DNA from: an uncultured Wenzhouxiangella sp.
GTDB taxonomy: Bacteria; Pseudomonadota; Gammaproteobacteria; Xanthomonadales; Wenzhouxiangellaceae
Direction: 5' to 3'
Assembly: GCA_937876395.1 (NCBI GenBank)
Contig: CALEIM010000185.1
Coordinates: 1-16,230, forward strand
DNA length: 16,230 bases
The notes beneath the pieces were generated by a model. The model did no database searches and was not told the DNA's origin. It saw nothing but the letters and a program-made list of their open reading frames with translations. Made by a program: the position numbers and the translations under genes. Below are positions 1 to 6,773 of this stretch, piece by piece (the first letter of the stretch is position 1; each line of letters starts with the position of its first letter).

Positions 1-252
1 CCGGGCAATCCGGCCATCGTTCGGGCCGTAGACCGGCACGGCGTGGCGGTCCACGATTGGGCCGATGCCGTTGGTGTGGTCACCGTGGTGGTGGGTGATC
101 AGCAGCGCGCTGAGCTTGAGTTCGCGCTCGTCCAGCCAGGCCAGCGGTGTCTGCGCCTCGCCCGGATCAACCAACAGCGCATGTCGGCCGTCGTGCACGG
201 CCCAGACGTAGTTCGTTTCCAGAATCTTGATGGCTTCGATAGACAACGGCAT
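1..252 (-). CDS. gloB: Hydroxyacylglutathione hydrolase (glyoxalase II), 3' part missing
   Basis: Glyoxalase II hydrolyses S-lactoylglutathione to lactate and glutathione in the cytoplasm, the second step of methylglyoxal detoxification. Reading the minus strand from ATG at 252, the first 84 residues are in the window and the gene runs off the left edge. The N-terminus has the family's NYVWAVHD segment (residues 14-21) and LLVDPGE (26-32). Residues 53-61 read THHHGDHTN, the metallo-beta-lactamase-fold HxHxDH motif (H54, H56, D58, H59) that binds the two active-site metals. The start fits the family, because glyoxalase II proteins begin only about 12 residues before the NY-W motif. It is divergent from the methyltransferase gene with almost no gap, and gloB next to a YafS-like gene, rnhA and dnaQ is also the E. 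coli neighbourhood. Identity is secure; the C-terminal substrate-binding domain cannot be inspected. Confidence 0.93.
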   Translation of the reverse strand, partial: MPLSIEAIKILETNYVWAVHDGRHALLVDPGEAQTPLAWLDERELKLSALLITHHHGDHTNGIGPIVDRHAVPVYGPNDGRIAR

Positions 253-268
253 GTCGGCTCCGTCTGGT

Positions 269-919
269 ATGCTTTTCCACGTGTCCAGAAACTATTTTAA
301 CGCGCCGCGCATGCCGGCCGGCTTTTCCGCTCTGCAGGGGATTGAATCCCGCCTGGTGGAAGCCGGCTTTGCCCGACCGCGCCCGAACTGGATTCTCGAA
401 GTCGCGCCGACGGCCAGTGCCTCGCCGCAGCTTGGGCTCAGGCGCAGCCGGGTGCTGGTTGATGCCGAATTGTGCTGCTGGCCATTCCGGGCCGAACTCG
501 AGCGCTGGCCGCTGGCCGACGCCAGCGTGCCGGGACTTCTGCTGCGCCACGTCTGGCAGCCGTCGATCCGCGCTGATTTGCTCGCCGAAGCGGAGCGCGT
601 GCTCAAGCCCGGCGGCATACTGGTGTCGGTATCGGCCAATCCCTGGCACCGCCTGGCCTGGCGCGAACTCGGACGTGAGGCGTGGCGGCTGCCGAGCTGG
701 CCACAGTTTCAGTGGATGCACCTCCGACACTCGCTGCATTTGTCGATGTCAGCCAGCCTGCAGCTACGCGGCCTGGTGCCGGGAATGGTGCCCGTGCTGG
801 TGGCTGTGGCGCGCAAGCCGGCCGAGCCGGCGCGGATCAACCCTCTGCGCTTCCAGCGACCGCAGCTGGCCGAAAGCGCGGCGCTGTCTGGCCAGTATCG
901 TGACAGTCTGGCCGCATGA
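269..919 (+). CDS. YafS-like class I SAM-dependent methyltransferase, substrate unknown
   Basis: A 216-residue protein that resembles the methyltransferase_11 type and sits where E. coli has yafS, between gloB and rnhA. Residues 80-88 (WPLADASVP) correspond to the region after motif II, and residues 107-116 (AEAERVLKPG) are the classic ERVLKPGG motif III turn. Motif I around residues 42-50 (ILEVAPTAS) lacks the usual glycine-rich loop, so SAM binding is not assured. The start is uncertain: TTG 227, ATG 230 and ATG 251 lie upstream in frame but inside or on the gloB start, and ATG 311 is a later option. ATG 269 is chosen because it leaves the divergent gloB start free. No clear Shine-Dalgarno is seen. 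The stop TGA overlaps the rnhA start (ATGA), suggesting translational coupling. The family is well placed by context, but its substrate is not known and none is proposed. Confidence 0.8.
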   Translation: MLFHVSRNYFNAPRMPAGFSALQGIESRLVEAGFARPRPNWILEVAPTASASPQLGLRRSRVLVDAELCCWPFRAELERWPLADASVPGLLLRHVWQPSIRADLLAEAERVLKPGGILVSVSANPWHRLAWRELGREAWRLPSWPQFQWMHLRHSLHLSMSASLQLRGLVPGMVPVLVAVARKPAEPARINPLRFQRPQLAESAALSGQYRDSLAA

Positions 920-1356
920 CCGATGCGGTTCACATCTGGACTGACGGCGCCTGCCTGGGCAATCCCGGCCCCGGCGGTTGGGGTGCTGTGCTGCGCTGGA
1001 ACGGGCACGAGCGTGAACTGTCCGGCGGCGAGCCCGCTACCACCAATAATCGCATGGAGCTGATGGCGGCGATCCGTGCGCTGGAGTCGCTCAAGCGGCC
1101 CTGCAAGGTGCTGCTGACCACCGATTCACAGTATGTGCGCAAGGGCATTACCGAGTGGCTGGTCAACTGGAAAATGAACGGCTGGAAAACGGCGGCTAAA
1201 AAGCCGGTCAAGAATGTCGAACTGTGGCAGCGTCTCGACCAGGCCCGGCAGCGCCATGAGGTCCGCTGGGACTGGGTCAAGGGCCATTCGGGCCAGCCGG
1301 AAAACGAACGCGCCGATCAGCTGGCCTCACTGGCAGCGCGTCGGGTCGTGGCCTGA
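916..1356 (+). CDS. rnhA: Ribonuclease HI
   Basis: Ribonuclease HI cleaves the RNA strand of RNA-DNA hybrids in the cytoplasm, removing R-loops and primer remnants. The 146-residue length and residue numbering match E. coli RNase HI closely. The catalytic acids fall at the same positions: D10 (in WTDGACLGNPG), E48 (in NNRMEL), D70 (in TTDSQYV) and D134 (in ERADQLA). The catalytic histidine H124 lies in VKGHSGQPENE. The basic protrusion that grips the hybrid, residues 80-101 with WKMNGWKTAAKKPVKN, is present. The ATG overlaps the preceding stop by 4 nt. Here rnhA reads in the same direction as dnaQ, unlike the divergent rnhA-dnaQ pair of E. coli, so the yafS-like, rnhA and dnaQ genes may be co-transcribed. 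Confidence 0.97.
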   Translation: MTDAVHIWTDGACLGNPGPGGWGAVLRWNGHERELSGGEPATTNNRMELMAAIRALESLKRPCKVLLTTDSQYVRKGITEWLVNWKMNGWKTAAKKPVKNVELWQRLDQARQRHEVRWDWVKGHSGQPENERADQLASLAARRVVA

Positions 1357-1422
1357 ATCAGAGCCAGCGCCCGACCTGCAGCCGGTGAAAGCGCTGATTT
1401 CGCCAGGATTCGCGGCTGATAC

Positions 1423-1429
1423 AGGAGAG
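1423..1429 (+). promoter_or_regulatory. Strong Shine-Dalgarno deciding the dnaQ start
   Basis: AGGAGAG lies 3 nt before ATG 1433. It supports that codon over earlier in-frame starts, which would overlap rnhA. Confidence 0.8.
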
Positions 1430-1432
1430 TTT

Positions 1433-2152
1433 ATGCGCCAGATCGTGCTTGATACCGAAACCACCGGCCTCGAACCCGCAGACGGCCACCGGATCATTGA
1501 AATCGGCGCTCTGGAAATGATCGAGCGCCGCCTGACCGGGCGGACGTTTCATGTCTACCTCAATCCCGAACGCGAAGTCGAGAGCGGCGCCCAGGCGGTG
1601 CACGGAATCAGCAACGAGTTTTTGAGTGACAAACCGCGCTTTGCCGATCTGGCCGATGATTTTCTCGATTTCATCCGCGACGCCGAGCTGGTCATCCACA
1701 ACGCAGCCTTTGACGTCGGGTTTCTGAACTCCGAGCTGGCCCGCCTCGACCCGCCGCGTCGCATCGAAGGTCAGGCCACGGTGCTCGATACCCTGCAGCT
1801 TGCCCGTGAGCTGCATCCGGGCCAGCGCGCCAGCCTGGACGCCCTGTGCAAGCGCTACGAGGTCGACAATTCCGGGCGCGAGCTGCACGGCGCCCTGCTT
1901 GACGCCGAACTGCTGGCCGAGGTTTATCTGGCCATGACCGGCGGCCAGGTGGATCTGGCGCTGGAGCTTGCGACCAACGGGCCGCTGTTCAACGGCGCCG
2001 GTGAGGCCTTGGGTGACATCGATTTGAGTCGTCTGGTCCGGCGTGAGGCCCAGCCGGCCGAGCTTGAAGCACATCGCAAGCGACTCGAAGCAATCCGCGA
2101 TGCGTCCGGCCGCTGCCTCTGGCTGGACCTTGCTGAGCAGCCGCCCGACTAG
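1433..2152 (+). CDS. dnaQ: DNA polymerase III epsilon subunit (3'-5' proofreading exonuclease)
   Basis: Epsilon is the proofreading subunit of the replicative polymerase III core. The protein is 239 residues (E. coli 243). The DEDDh exonuclease motifs are complete: ExoI DTETTG with D7 and E9, ExoII HNAAFDVGF with D94, and ExoIII HGALLDAELL with H152 and D157. Straight after the exonuclease domain, residues 172-177 read QVDLAL, which fits the QxxLxx clamp-binding consensus in the place where E. coli epsilon has its weak beta-clamp motif. The C-terminal tail (about 180-239) would contact the alpha subunit. The reading frame is open from 1214, but ATG 1433 is the start: it has a strong Shine-Dalgarno (AGGAGAG, 1423-1429) and gives the family's N-terminus. 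The gap to rnhA is 76 nt. Its stop shares bases with the mltF stop. Confidence 0.96.
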   Translation: MRQIVLDTETTGLEPADGHRIIEIGALEMIERRLTGRTFHVYLNPEREVESGAQAVHGISNEFLSDKPRFADLADDFLDFIRDAELVIHNAAFDVGFLNSELARLDPPRRIEGQATVLDTLQLARELHPGQRASLDALCKRYEVDNSGRELHGALLDAELLAEVYLAMTGGQVDLALELATNGPLFNGAGEALGDIDLSRLVRREAQPAELEAHRKRLEAIRDASGRCLWLDLAEQPPD

Positions 2153-3621
2153 TCGTCGTTGCGCGGCTCCACTTCGGAGTCTTCGGCCTGGGCCAGCAGG
2201 GGATGCTCGCGGCCTTCCAGCCACAGCAGGATTTCGAAGAAGGTGCGCACGTTCTCCACGTAATCAACCGGCTCGTAGCCGCGCGCGTAACCGTAGCGGG
2301 TCTGGCTGTGCCAGCGCTCCTGGGTGAGCAGCGGCAGGGATTCACGCACGTCAACCCAGCGATCGGGATCACCGCCGCGGATTTCGGTCAGGATCCGGGC
2401 GTCTTCAAGGTGACCAAAGCCGATGTTGTAGGCAGCCAGTGCCAGCCAAAGTCGGTCGGGCTGTTCGATTCGTTCCGGGATGCGCGCCTCCATGTCACGC
2501 AGGTAGCGTGCCCCGCCGAAGATACTTTGCTCCGGATCGACGCGGTCGGTGACGCCAAGCTGCCGGGCGGTGCGCTGGGTCAGCATCATGATGCCGCGGA
2601 CGCCGGTGCGGGAGACAGCGTCGGGGTTCCAGTGCGATTCCTGATAGCCAACGGCAGCCAGCAGGCGCCAGTCCAGGTCGTACTCCTCGGCGGCCGACTC
2701 GAAATAGTCGCGCAGGGCCGGCAGGCGTTCGCGAATCTGGCGCATGAAGGTGAACGTGCCAACCGATTCGTAGTTCTCGATATGGCCGTAGTGCCGATGA
2801 CGCAGATCCTCAAGCAGCAGGTTTTCTTCGGCCAGCAGGAAAAACTCGCGCATGCGCTGCACCAGCGAATCATCGTCGGAGCGCCGCACCGCCCAGGCCA
2901 GCGGCTGGGCCTGGCCAATTTCAAAGGCCGGGCGAATCGCCGGGAAGAAGCGTCGATTCAGCTCCAGGACGTTGGAGTCGATGATGGTGTAGTCAATTTC
3001 CTCGCTGCTGATGGCCTCGAACAAATCCTCGATGCTGCTGTCGGGCTGAACCTCGGCGGTAATTTCGGTGCTCAGTCCGGCAAGCAGCGGTTCATAGCTG
3101 GTGCCGCCGAGCAGCGCCAGGCGACCAGCACTGAGATCCTCGACCGAGCGAGGACGCAGCGAGCCGCGTCGATAGACTACGGTGGGCACAACCTGCTCAT
3201 AGGCCGGACCGAAGCGCAGCGTTTGCTGGCGCTCGGGGGTCTGGGTCAGATTGGCGGCAATGAAGTCGCCGCGCCCGGAATTGAGCGCCGGAATCAGTTG
3301 GCCAACGCCGGATACCGGCAGCACCTCCAGCGGCAGCTTGAGGTGACGGGCAAATTCCAGCGCGAGCTCATATTCAAAGCCGGTTTCACCTTCCGATCCC
3401 AGATAATAGGTTGACGCACCGTTGACAGTCAGCATCACCAGGCTACCGCGCGCCTGAATACGCTCAAGCTCGGTGAGCTGAGAGTCGCCGGACGTGCTCA
3501 GCGCGACGATCACCAGCGCGGTGGCGGCCACCTGCACCATGCTCCACAGGCGATTCTTCAGACGATAGGCCAGCCGCTTGCGCCAGGCCGGACTGCTGCG
3601 CCTGCGTTTGCTCATGCTCAT
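2149..3621 (-). CDS. mltF: Membrane-bound lytic murein transglycosylase F
   Basis: MltF cleaves the MurNAc-GlcNAc bond of peptidoglycan with formation of 1,6-anhydroMurNAc. The 490-residue product (E. coli MltF 518) has the family's two-domain layout. A basic N-terminus is followed by a hydrophobic segment at about 26-43, a signal peptide or anchor without a lipobox cysteine. Residues about 49-285 form an SBP_bac_3-type solute-binding domain, including GFEYELALEFA (81-91) and GRGDFIAANLTQT (117-129). Residues about 305-470 form a lytic transglycosylase domain. The catalytic glutamate is E328 in GYQESHWNP, with the GVRGIMMLT segment (340-348) and LAAYNIG (395-401) also typical. Two ATG codons lie 6 nt apart at the start; the upstream one is used here. 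The gene converges on dnaQ with overlapping stops and is divergent from gltX. Confidence 0.94.
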   Translation of the reverse strand: MSMSKRRRSSPAWRKRLAYRLKNRLWSMVQVAATALVIVALSTSGDSQLTELERIQARGSLVMLTVNGASTYYLGSEGETGFEYELALEFARHLKLPLEVLPVSGVGQLIPALNSGRGDFIAANLTQTPERQQTLRFGPAYEQVVPTVVYRRGSLRPRSVEDLSAGRLALLGGTSYEPLLAGLSTEITAEVQPDSSIEDLFEAISSEEIDYTIIDSNVLELNRRFFPAIRPAFEIGQAQPLAWAVRRSDDDSLVQRMREFFLLAEENLLLEDLRHRHYGHIENYESVGTFTFMRQIRERLPALRDYFESAAEEYDLDWRLLAAVGYQESHWNPDAVSRTGVRGIMMLTQRTARQLGVTDRVDPEQSIFGGARYLRDMEARIPERIEQPDRLWLALAAYNIGFGHLEDARILTEIRGGDPDRWVDVRESLPLLTQERWHSQTRYGYARGYEPVDYVENVRTFFEILLWLEGREHPLLAQAEDSEVEPRNDD

Positions 3622-3740
3622 GCTGTACGCACCCCGACGATGCGAGCCAACGGTCGGTTTTCAAACATGCATTTTGGTCAAGCGTAACAAATTCGCCCTT
3701 TTATAGCGGATTTCATGCCAGCGCCGGTACTAATCTTGTC

Positions 3741-3749
3741 TGGTAAAAT
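3741..3749 (+). promoter_or_regulatory. gltX: Candidate extended -10 promoter for gltX
   Basis: TGG followed by TAAAAT (3744-3749) fits an extended -10 (TGn-TATAAT) with 5 of 6 hexamer matches. No good -35 is seen 16-18 bp upstream, as is allowed for this promoter type. Transcription would start near 3756 and leave a leader of about 28 nt before ATG 3784. This is inferred from sequence only. Confidence 0.4.
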
Positions 3750-3783
3750 AGACAGCTTTTCCCGCGATCCAGTGAATACAGGC

Positions 3784-5208
3784 ATGACGCACAGCACTCG
3801 ACCCATCCGCACTCGCTTTGCCCCATCGCCGACCGGCGATCTGCACATTGGCGGGGCACGCACCGCGCTGTTTGCCTGGCTGGCGGCGCGTGCCAGCGGC
3901 GGCCAATTCCTGCTGCGCATTGAAGACACCGATCAGGCGCGTTCGACGGATGAGTCCGTGGCGGCCATTTTAGACGGTATCCGCTGGCTGGGGCTGGACC
4001 CGGATGAAGGGCCGTATTTTCAGAGCCAGCGCATGGATCGCTACCGTGAAGTGGTCGATGGGTTGCTGGAGTCGGGCCACGCCTATCGCTGCTACTGTTC
4101 CCGGGAGCGAATCGATCAGCTGCGTGAACGGGCCCTGGCGAGCGGCAGCAAGCCGCGCTATGACGGTCATTGCCGCGATCTGGAGACCGTGCCGGACGGC
4201 GTCGAGCCAATCATCCGCTTTCGCAATCCGGACAGCGGTTCGGTCCAGTTCACCGATCGCGTGCGCGGCCTGATCGAGGTGGCCAATACGGAACTTGACG
4301 ATTTGGTCATCATGCGCGCGGATGGCACGCCAACTTACAATTTTGCCGTTGTCGTCGACGATCTCGACATGAACATCAACCTGGTGATTCGCGGTGATGA
4401 TCACATCAACAACACTCCGCGCCAGATCAATATCTACCGGGCGCTGGGCAGCGAGCCGCCGGAATTTGCCCACGTGCCGATGATTCTTGGTGAGGACGGC
4501 GCCCGCCTGTCGAAGCGCCACGGCGCGGCCAGCGTGATGGCCTGGCGTGAAGACGGCTATCTGCCCGATGCCATCGTCAACTACCTGGCCCGCCTGGGCT
4601 GGTCGCACGGTGATCAGGAAGTGTTTTCGCGCAGCGAGTTGATCGAGCTGTTCGATATTGGCTCAGTCCAGCACAAGCCGGCCCGATTTGATCGGGCCAA
4701 GCTCAACTGGCTCAATCAGCACTATCTGCGCGAGAGTCCGTTTGAGCAGGTTGAGGCCGAACTGACCTGGCATTTGCAGCGCGCCGGGCTGAACGTTAGT
4801 TCGGACCTGGCGCTGGCCGATCTTCTGGCCGTTCAGGCCGAGCGGGTAGAAACCCTGGTCGAACTGGTCGAGCGCAGCCGGCCGTTTTTCGAAGATTTTG
4901 CCGAGTACGACGCTACGGCGGCCAAAAAACAGCTCCGCCCGGTGGCCGCCGAGCCGCTGGAAGTCTTGCGCGGCCGATTAAGTGCGCTTGAAGACTGGCA
5001 GCCGGAGCAGCTCAAGGCCGCGGTCCAGGCCACCGTTGACGAACTTGGCATCGGCTTTGGCAAGATCGGCATGCCGCTGCGGGTGGCCTTGATGGGGCAG
5101 GGCGAGTCTCCATCCATCGACAAGACCCTGTGGCTGATCGGCCGTGAGCGCAGCCTGCAACGAATTGATCGGGCCCTGGCCCATATTGCAGCGCGGGCGG
5201 CTGCGTAG
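3784..5208 (+). CDS. gltX: Glutamate--tRNA ligase
   Basis: Cytoplasmic class I aminoacyl-tRNA synthetase that charges tRNA-Glu with glutamate in an ATP-dependent reaction. The protein is 474 residues (E. coli 471). The ATP-binding signature is HIGG at 21-24, following RFAPSPTGDL, and the KMSKS-type loop is RLSKRHG at 241-247. LLRIEDTDQARS (43-54) and RGDDHINNTPRQ (203-214) are further class hallmarks. A zinc-knuckle-like segment contains C103, C105 and C130, but the position of the fourth E. coli ligand (His) is D132. The reading frame is open from 3715, but ATG 3784 gives the conserved N-terminus just before RFAPSPTG. The gene follows a 162-bp divergent region shared with mltF, and 51 nt separate it from zur. 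Confidence 0.97.
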   Translation: MTHSTRPIRTRFAPSPTGDLHIGGARTALFAWLAARASGGQFLLRIEDTDQARSTDESVAAILDGIRWLGLDPDEGPYFQSQRMDRYREVVDGLLESGHAYRCYCSRERIDQLRERALASGSKPRYDGHCRDLETVPDGVEPIIRFRNPDSGSVQFTDRVRGLIEVANTELDDLVIMRADGTPTYNFAVVVDDLDMNINLVIRGDDHINNTPRQINIYRALGSEPPEFAHVPMILGEDGARLSKRHGAASVMAWREDGYLPDAIVNYLARLGWSHGDQEVFSRSELIELFDIGSVQHKPARFDRAKLNWLNQHYLRESPFEQVEAELTWHLQRAGLNVSSDLALADLLAVQAERVETLVELVERSRPFFEDFAEYDATAAKKQLRPVAAEPLEVLRGRLSALEDWQPEQLKAAVQATVDELGIGFGKIGMPLRVALMGQGESPSIDKTLWLIGRERSLQRIDRALAHIAARAAA

Positions 5209-5244
5209 CGGCCATTGGCTGGCGGCCTTTTCTGCCGCGCCGCC

Positions 5245-5253
5245 TGATAGAAT
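5245..5253 (+). promoter_or_regulatory. zur: Candidate extended -10 promoter for zur
   Basis: TGA followed by TAGAAT (5248-5253) fits an extended -10. Transcription would begin at about 5260, on the first candidate ATG of zur. That implies either a leaderless mRNA or use of the second ATG at 5278. No Zur-operator-like palindrome is recognised next to it. Read-through from gltX is an alternative source of transcripts. Confidence 0.33.
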
Positions 5254-5259
5254 CAGCTT

Positions 5260-5706
5260 ATGGAATCCAGGCGTCTCATGGCTGAGGTGGAACAGCGCTG
5301 TCGGCAGCGTGGACTGCGCCTGACGCCCACGCGGCGGCGCGTACTGGAGCTGATCGTGCAGGCCGACGGTCCGGTCAAGGCCTACGAGCTGCTCGACCAG
5401 CTCAAATCCGAGCAACCCCGGGCCGCACCGCCAACCGTTTATCGGGCCCTGGACTTTCTGCTCGACAACCATTTCATTCATCGCCTTGAATCGCTCAACG
5501 CCTTCGTCTGCTGCTTTCACCCCAGCGAATCGCATCACGGCCAGTTTCTGATCTGCGACGGTTGCCAGTCGGTGACTGAAATGCACGACACAACGCTCAG
5601 CGGGCAGCTAAAATTGGCGGCCGAACACGAGCGTTTCCACCCCACCCGCCAGGTGCTCGAAATCTACGGCCTGTGCGCAGACTGTCACGGAGCCGGGCGT
5701 TCTTGA
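5260..5706 (+). CDS. zur: Zinc uptake regulator, Fur family
   Basis: A Fur-family repressor of 148 residues that most likely senses Zn(II) and represses zinc import genes. The winged-helix domain (about 1-75) contains LRLTPTRRRVLELI and PPTVYRALDFLLDNHFIH, the form typical of Zur rather than Fur. All ligands recalled for E. coli Zur have counterparts: structural site C99, C102, C139 and C142 (CDGC and CADC), and regulatory site H74, C85, H93 (or H92) and E107. Fur's HHHDH motif is absent. Two starts are possible: ATG 5260, used here, and ATG 5278, which has CCAGG 6 nt before it and fits better if the extended -10 at 5245-5253 is real. The stop TGA overlaps the TTG start of the WYL regulator downstream. 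Assignment to Zur over other Fur paralogues rests on the ligand set and the TVYRALDFLL motif. Confidence 0.87.
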   Translation: MESRRLMAEVEQRCRQRGLRLTPTRRRVLELIVQADGPVKAYELLDQLKSEQPRAAPPTVYRALDFLLDNHFIHRLESLNAFVCCFHPSESHHGQFLICDGCQSVTEMHDTTLSGQLKLAAEHERFHPTRQVLEIYGLCADCHGAGRS

Positions 5707-6671
5707 GTCGTCGCGAGCGCCTGTATCACCTCCACGACATCCTGCGTCAGCGACGCACCCCCATTGCCCGTCAGGAACTGATGGATGCACTTGGCTGCAG
5801 TCAGGCCACGCTGTACCGTCTGATCAACGAGTTACGCGATAATCTTGGCGCGCCACTGGAGCAGGATGCGGACGGGCGTGGCTATTTTTACGACCGCAGC
5901 CTGGCGGGCAGTTTCGAGCTGCCGGGCCTGTGGATCAGCCCCGAGGAGCTGCAGGCTTTGCTGACGGCCCGGCATGTGCTTGGCAATGTCCAGCCGGGGC
6001 TGCTGGAAGAAGAGCTGGGCGGCGTGCAGCAGCGCATCAACCAGCTATTGGATGCCCAGGGGCTGGATTTCTCCGCCCAGCCGGAACGCATCAGGATTCG
6101 CCAGGATGCCGGTCGACCCGTGCCCGGCGAGCAGTTTGAAGATGTGCTCCAGGCACTGTTTCGACGCAAACGGCTGAACATTACCTATCATGGACGGCGC
6201 CGTGATGATTTGACCGAGCGCGAGATTTCCCCCCAGCGTCTGACCAACTACCGTGGCCGCTGGTACCTGGATGCCTGGTGCCATCGCTCCGACGGCTTGC
6301 GCAGCTTTGCCCTCGAACGCATTCGCGCCCTGGAGCCTCTGGATGAGGACAGCCATGAGATTTCTGACGCTGAACTGGCCGCCCAACTCGACCAGGCCTT
6401 CGGCGTTTTCTCCGGGCCGGCGGAGCATCTCGCCGTGCTGCGCTTTGGCAGCGAGGCTGCACGCTGGGCCGCGGACGAGAGCTGGCACCCCCAGCAGCAG
6501 GGACGCTGGAGCCCCGACGGAAGTTTCGAACTGACCGTGCCTTTTGGCCGCAGCCGCGAGCTGATCATGGAGATCCTGCGTTACGGTGCGGATGTCGAAA
6601 TTGTTGCGCCGGAGTTTCTGCGTTCAGCCGTTATTGCCGAACTGGAACGCGCCCGAGCGCGCTATGTCTGA
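5703..6671 (+). CDS. WYL-domain transcriptional regulator
   Basis: A 322-residue regulator with an N-terminal winged helix-turn-helix (HTH_11/DeoR-like, about 1-60, SRRERLYHLHDIL then CSQATLYRLINELRDNLGAP). The WYL domain (about 140-215) contains the W187-Y188-L189 triad in YRGRWYLDAWC and the partner segment SFALERIRAL (201-210). A C-terminal WCX-type domain extends to the end (about 240-320). WYL domains are thought to bind ligands, often nucleotides or nucleic acid, but the ligand here cannot be read from sequence. The frame is open from GTG 5673, but TTG 5703 is preferred: it gives the family's short N-terminus and a TTGA overlap with the zur stop, so translation is probably coupled. The target genes are unknown. 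No terminator is visible after it; the phoB promoter follows within about 30 bp. Confidence 0.87.
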   Translation: MSRRERLYHLHDILRQRRTPIARQELMDALGCSQATLYRLINELRDNLGAPLEQDADGRGYFYDRSLAGSFELPGLWISPEELQALLTARHVLGNVQPGLLEEELGGVQQRINQLLDAQGLDFSAQPERIRIRQDAGRPVPGEQFEDVLQALFRRKRLNITYHGRRRDDLTEREISPQRLTNYRGRWYLDAWCHRSDGLRSFALERIRALEPLDEDSHEISDAELAAQLDQAFGVFSGPAEHLAVLRFGSEAARWAADESWHPQQQGRWSPDGSFELTVPFGRSRELIMEILRYGADVEIVAPEFLRSAVIAELERARARYV

Positions 6672-6699
6672 TGGAAAGTTTTCCGGACTGTTAAGACAG

Positions 6700-6728
6700 C
6701 CGTCATGCTTGCGTCATTGAATTGTCAT
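6700..6728 (+). promoter_or_regulatory. phoB: Pho box array of phoBR (three 11-bp-phased repeats)
   Basis: CCGTCAT (6700-6706), GCGTCAT (6711-6717) and TTGTCAT (6722-6728) repeat at exact 11-bp steps, matching the PhoB-site 7-mer CTGTCAT. Any two neighbours form one Pho box for a PhoB dimer. A -10 candidate, TGCAAT (6739-6744), starts 14 nt after the last TCA. TAGTCT at 6744-6749 is a second choice. This predicts autoactivation of phoBR by PhoB-P. Confidence 0.85.
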
Positions 6729-6773
6729 ATGACGCTGGTGCAATAGTCTGCACATGAATCTCGGGCTGTTGTC

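Noticed and set aside
43..300. 85-residue open frame at the left edge on the plus strand
   Set aside because: It is the shadow of gloB, whose metal-binding motif is clear on the minus strand.
2203..3414. 403-residue open frame antisense to mltF
   Set aside because: It is a shadow of a GC-rich coding strand. The minus-strand product is a complete, well-recognised lytic transglycosylase.
3650..3710. mltF promoter on the minus strand
   Set aside because: A TATAAA-like hexamer (3700-3705) and a TTGACC (3676-3681) exist, but neither has a partner element at acceptable spacing.
5209..5244. Terminator after gltX
   Set aside because: GGCC repeats and a TTTT are present, but no stem longer than about 4-6 bp is placed correctly before the T-run.
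6672..6699. Terminator after the WYL gene
   Set aside because: Only the short GGAAA/TTTCC and CTGT/ACAG palindromes occur, with no T-run.
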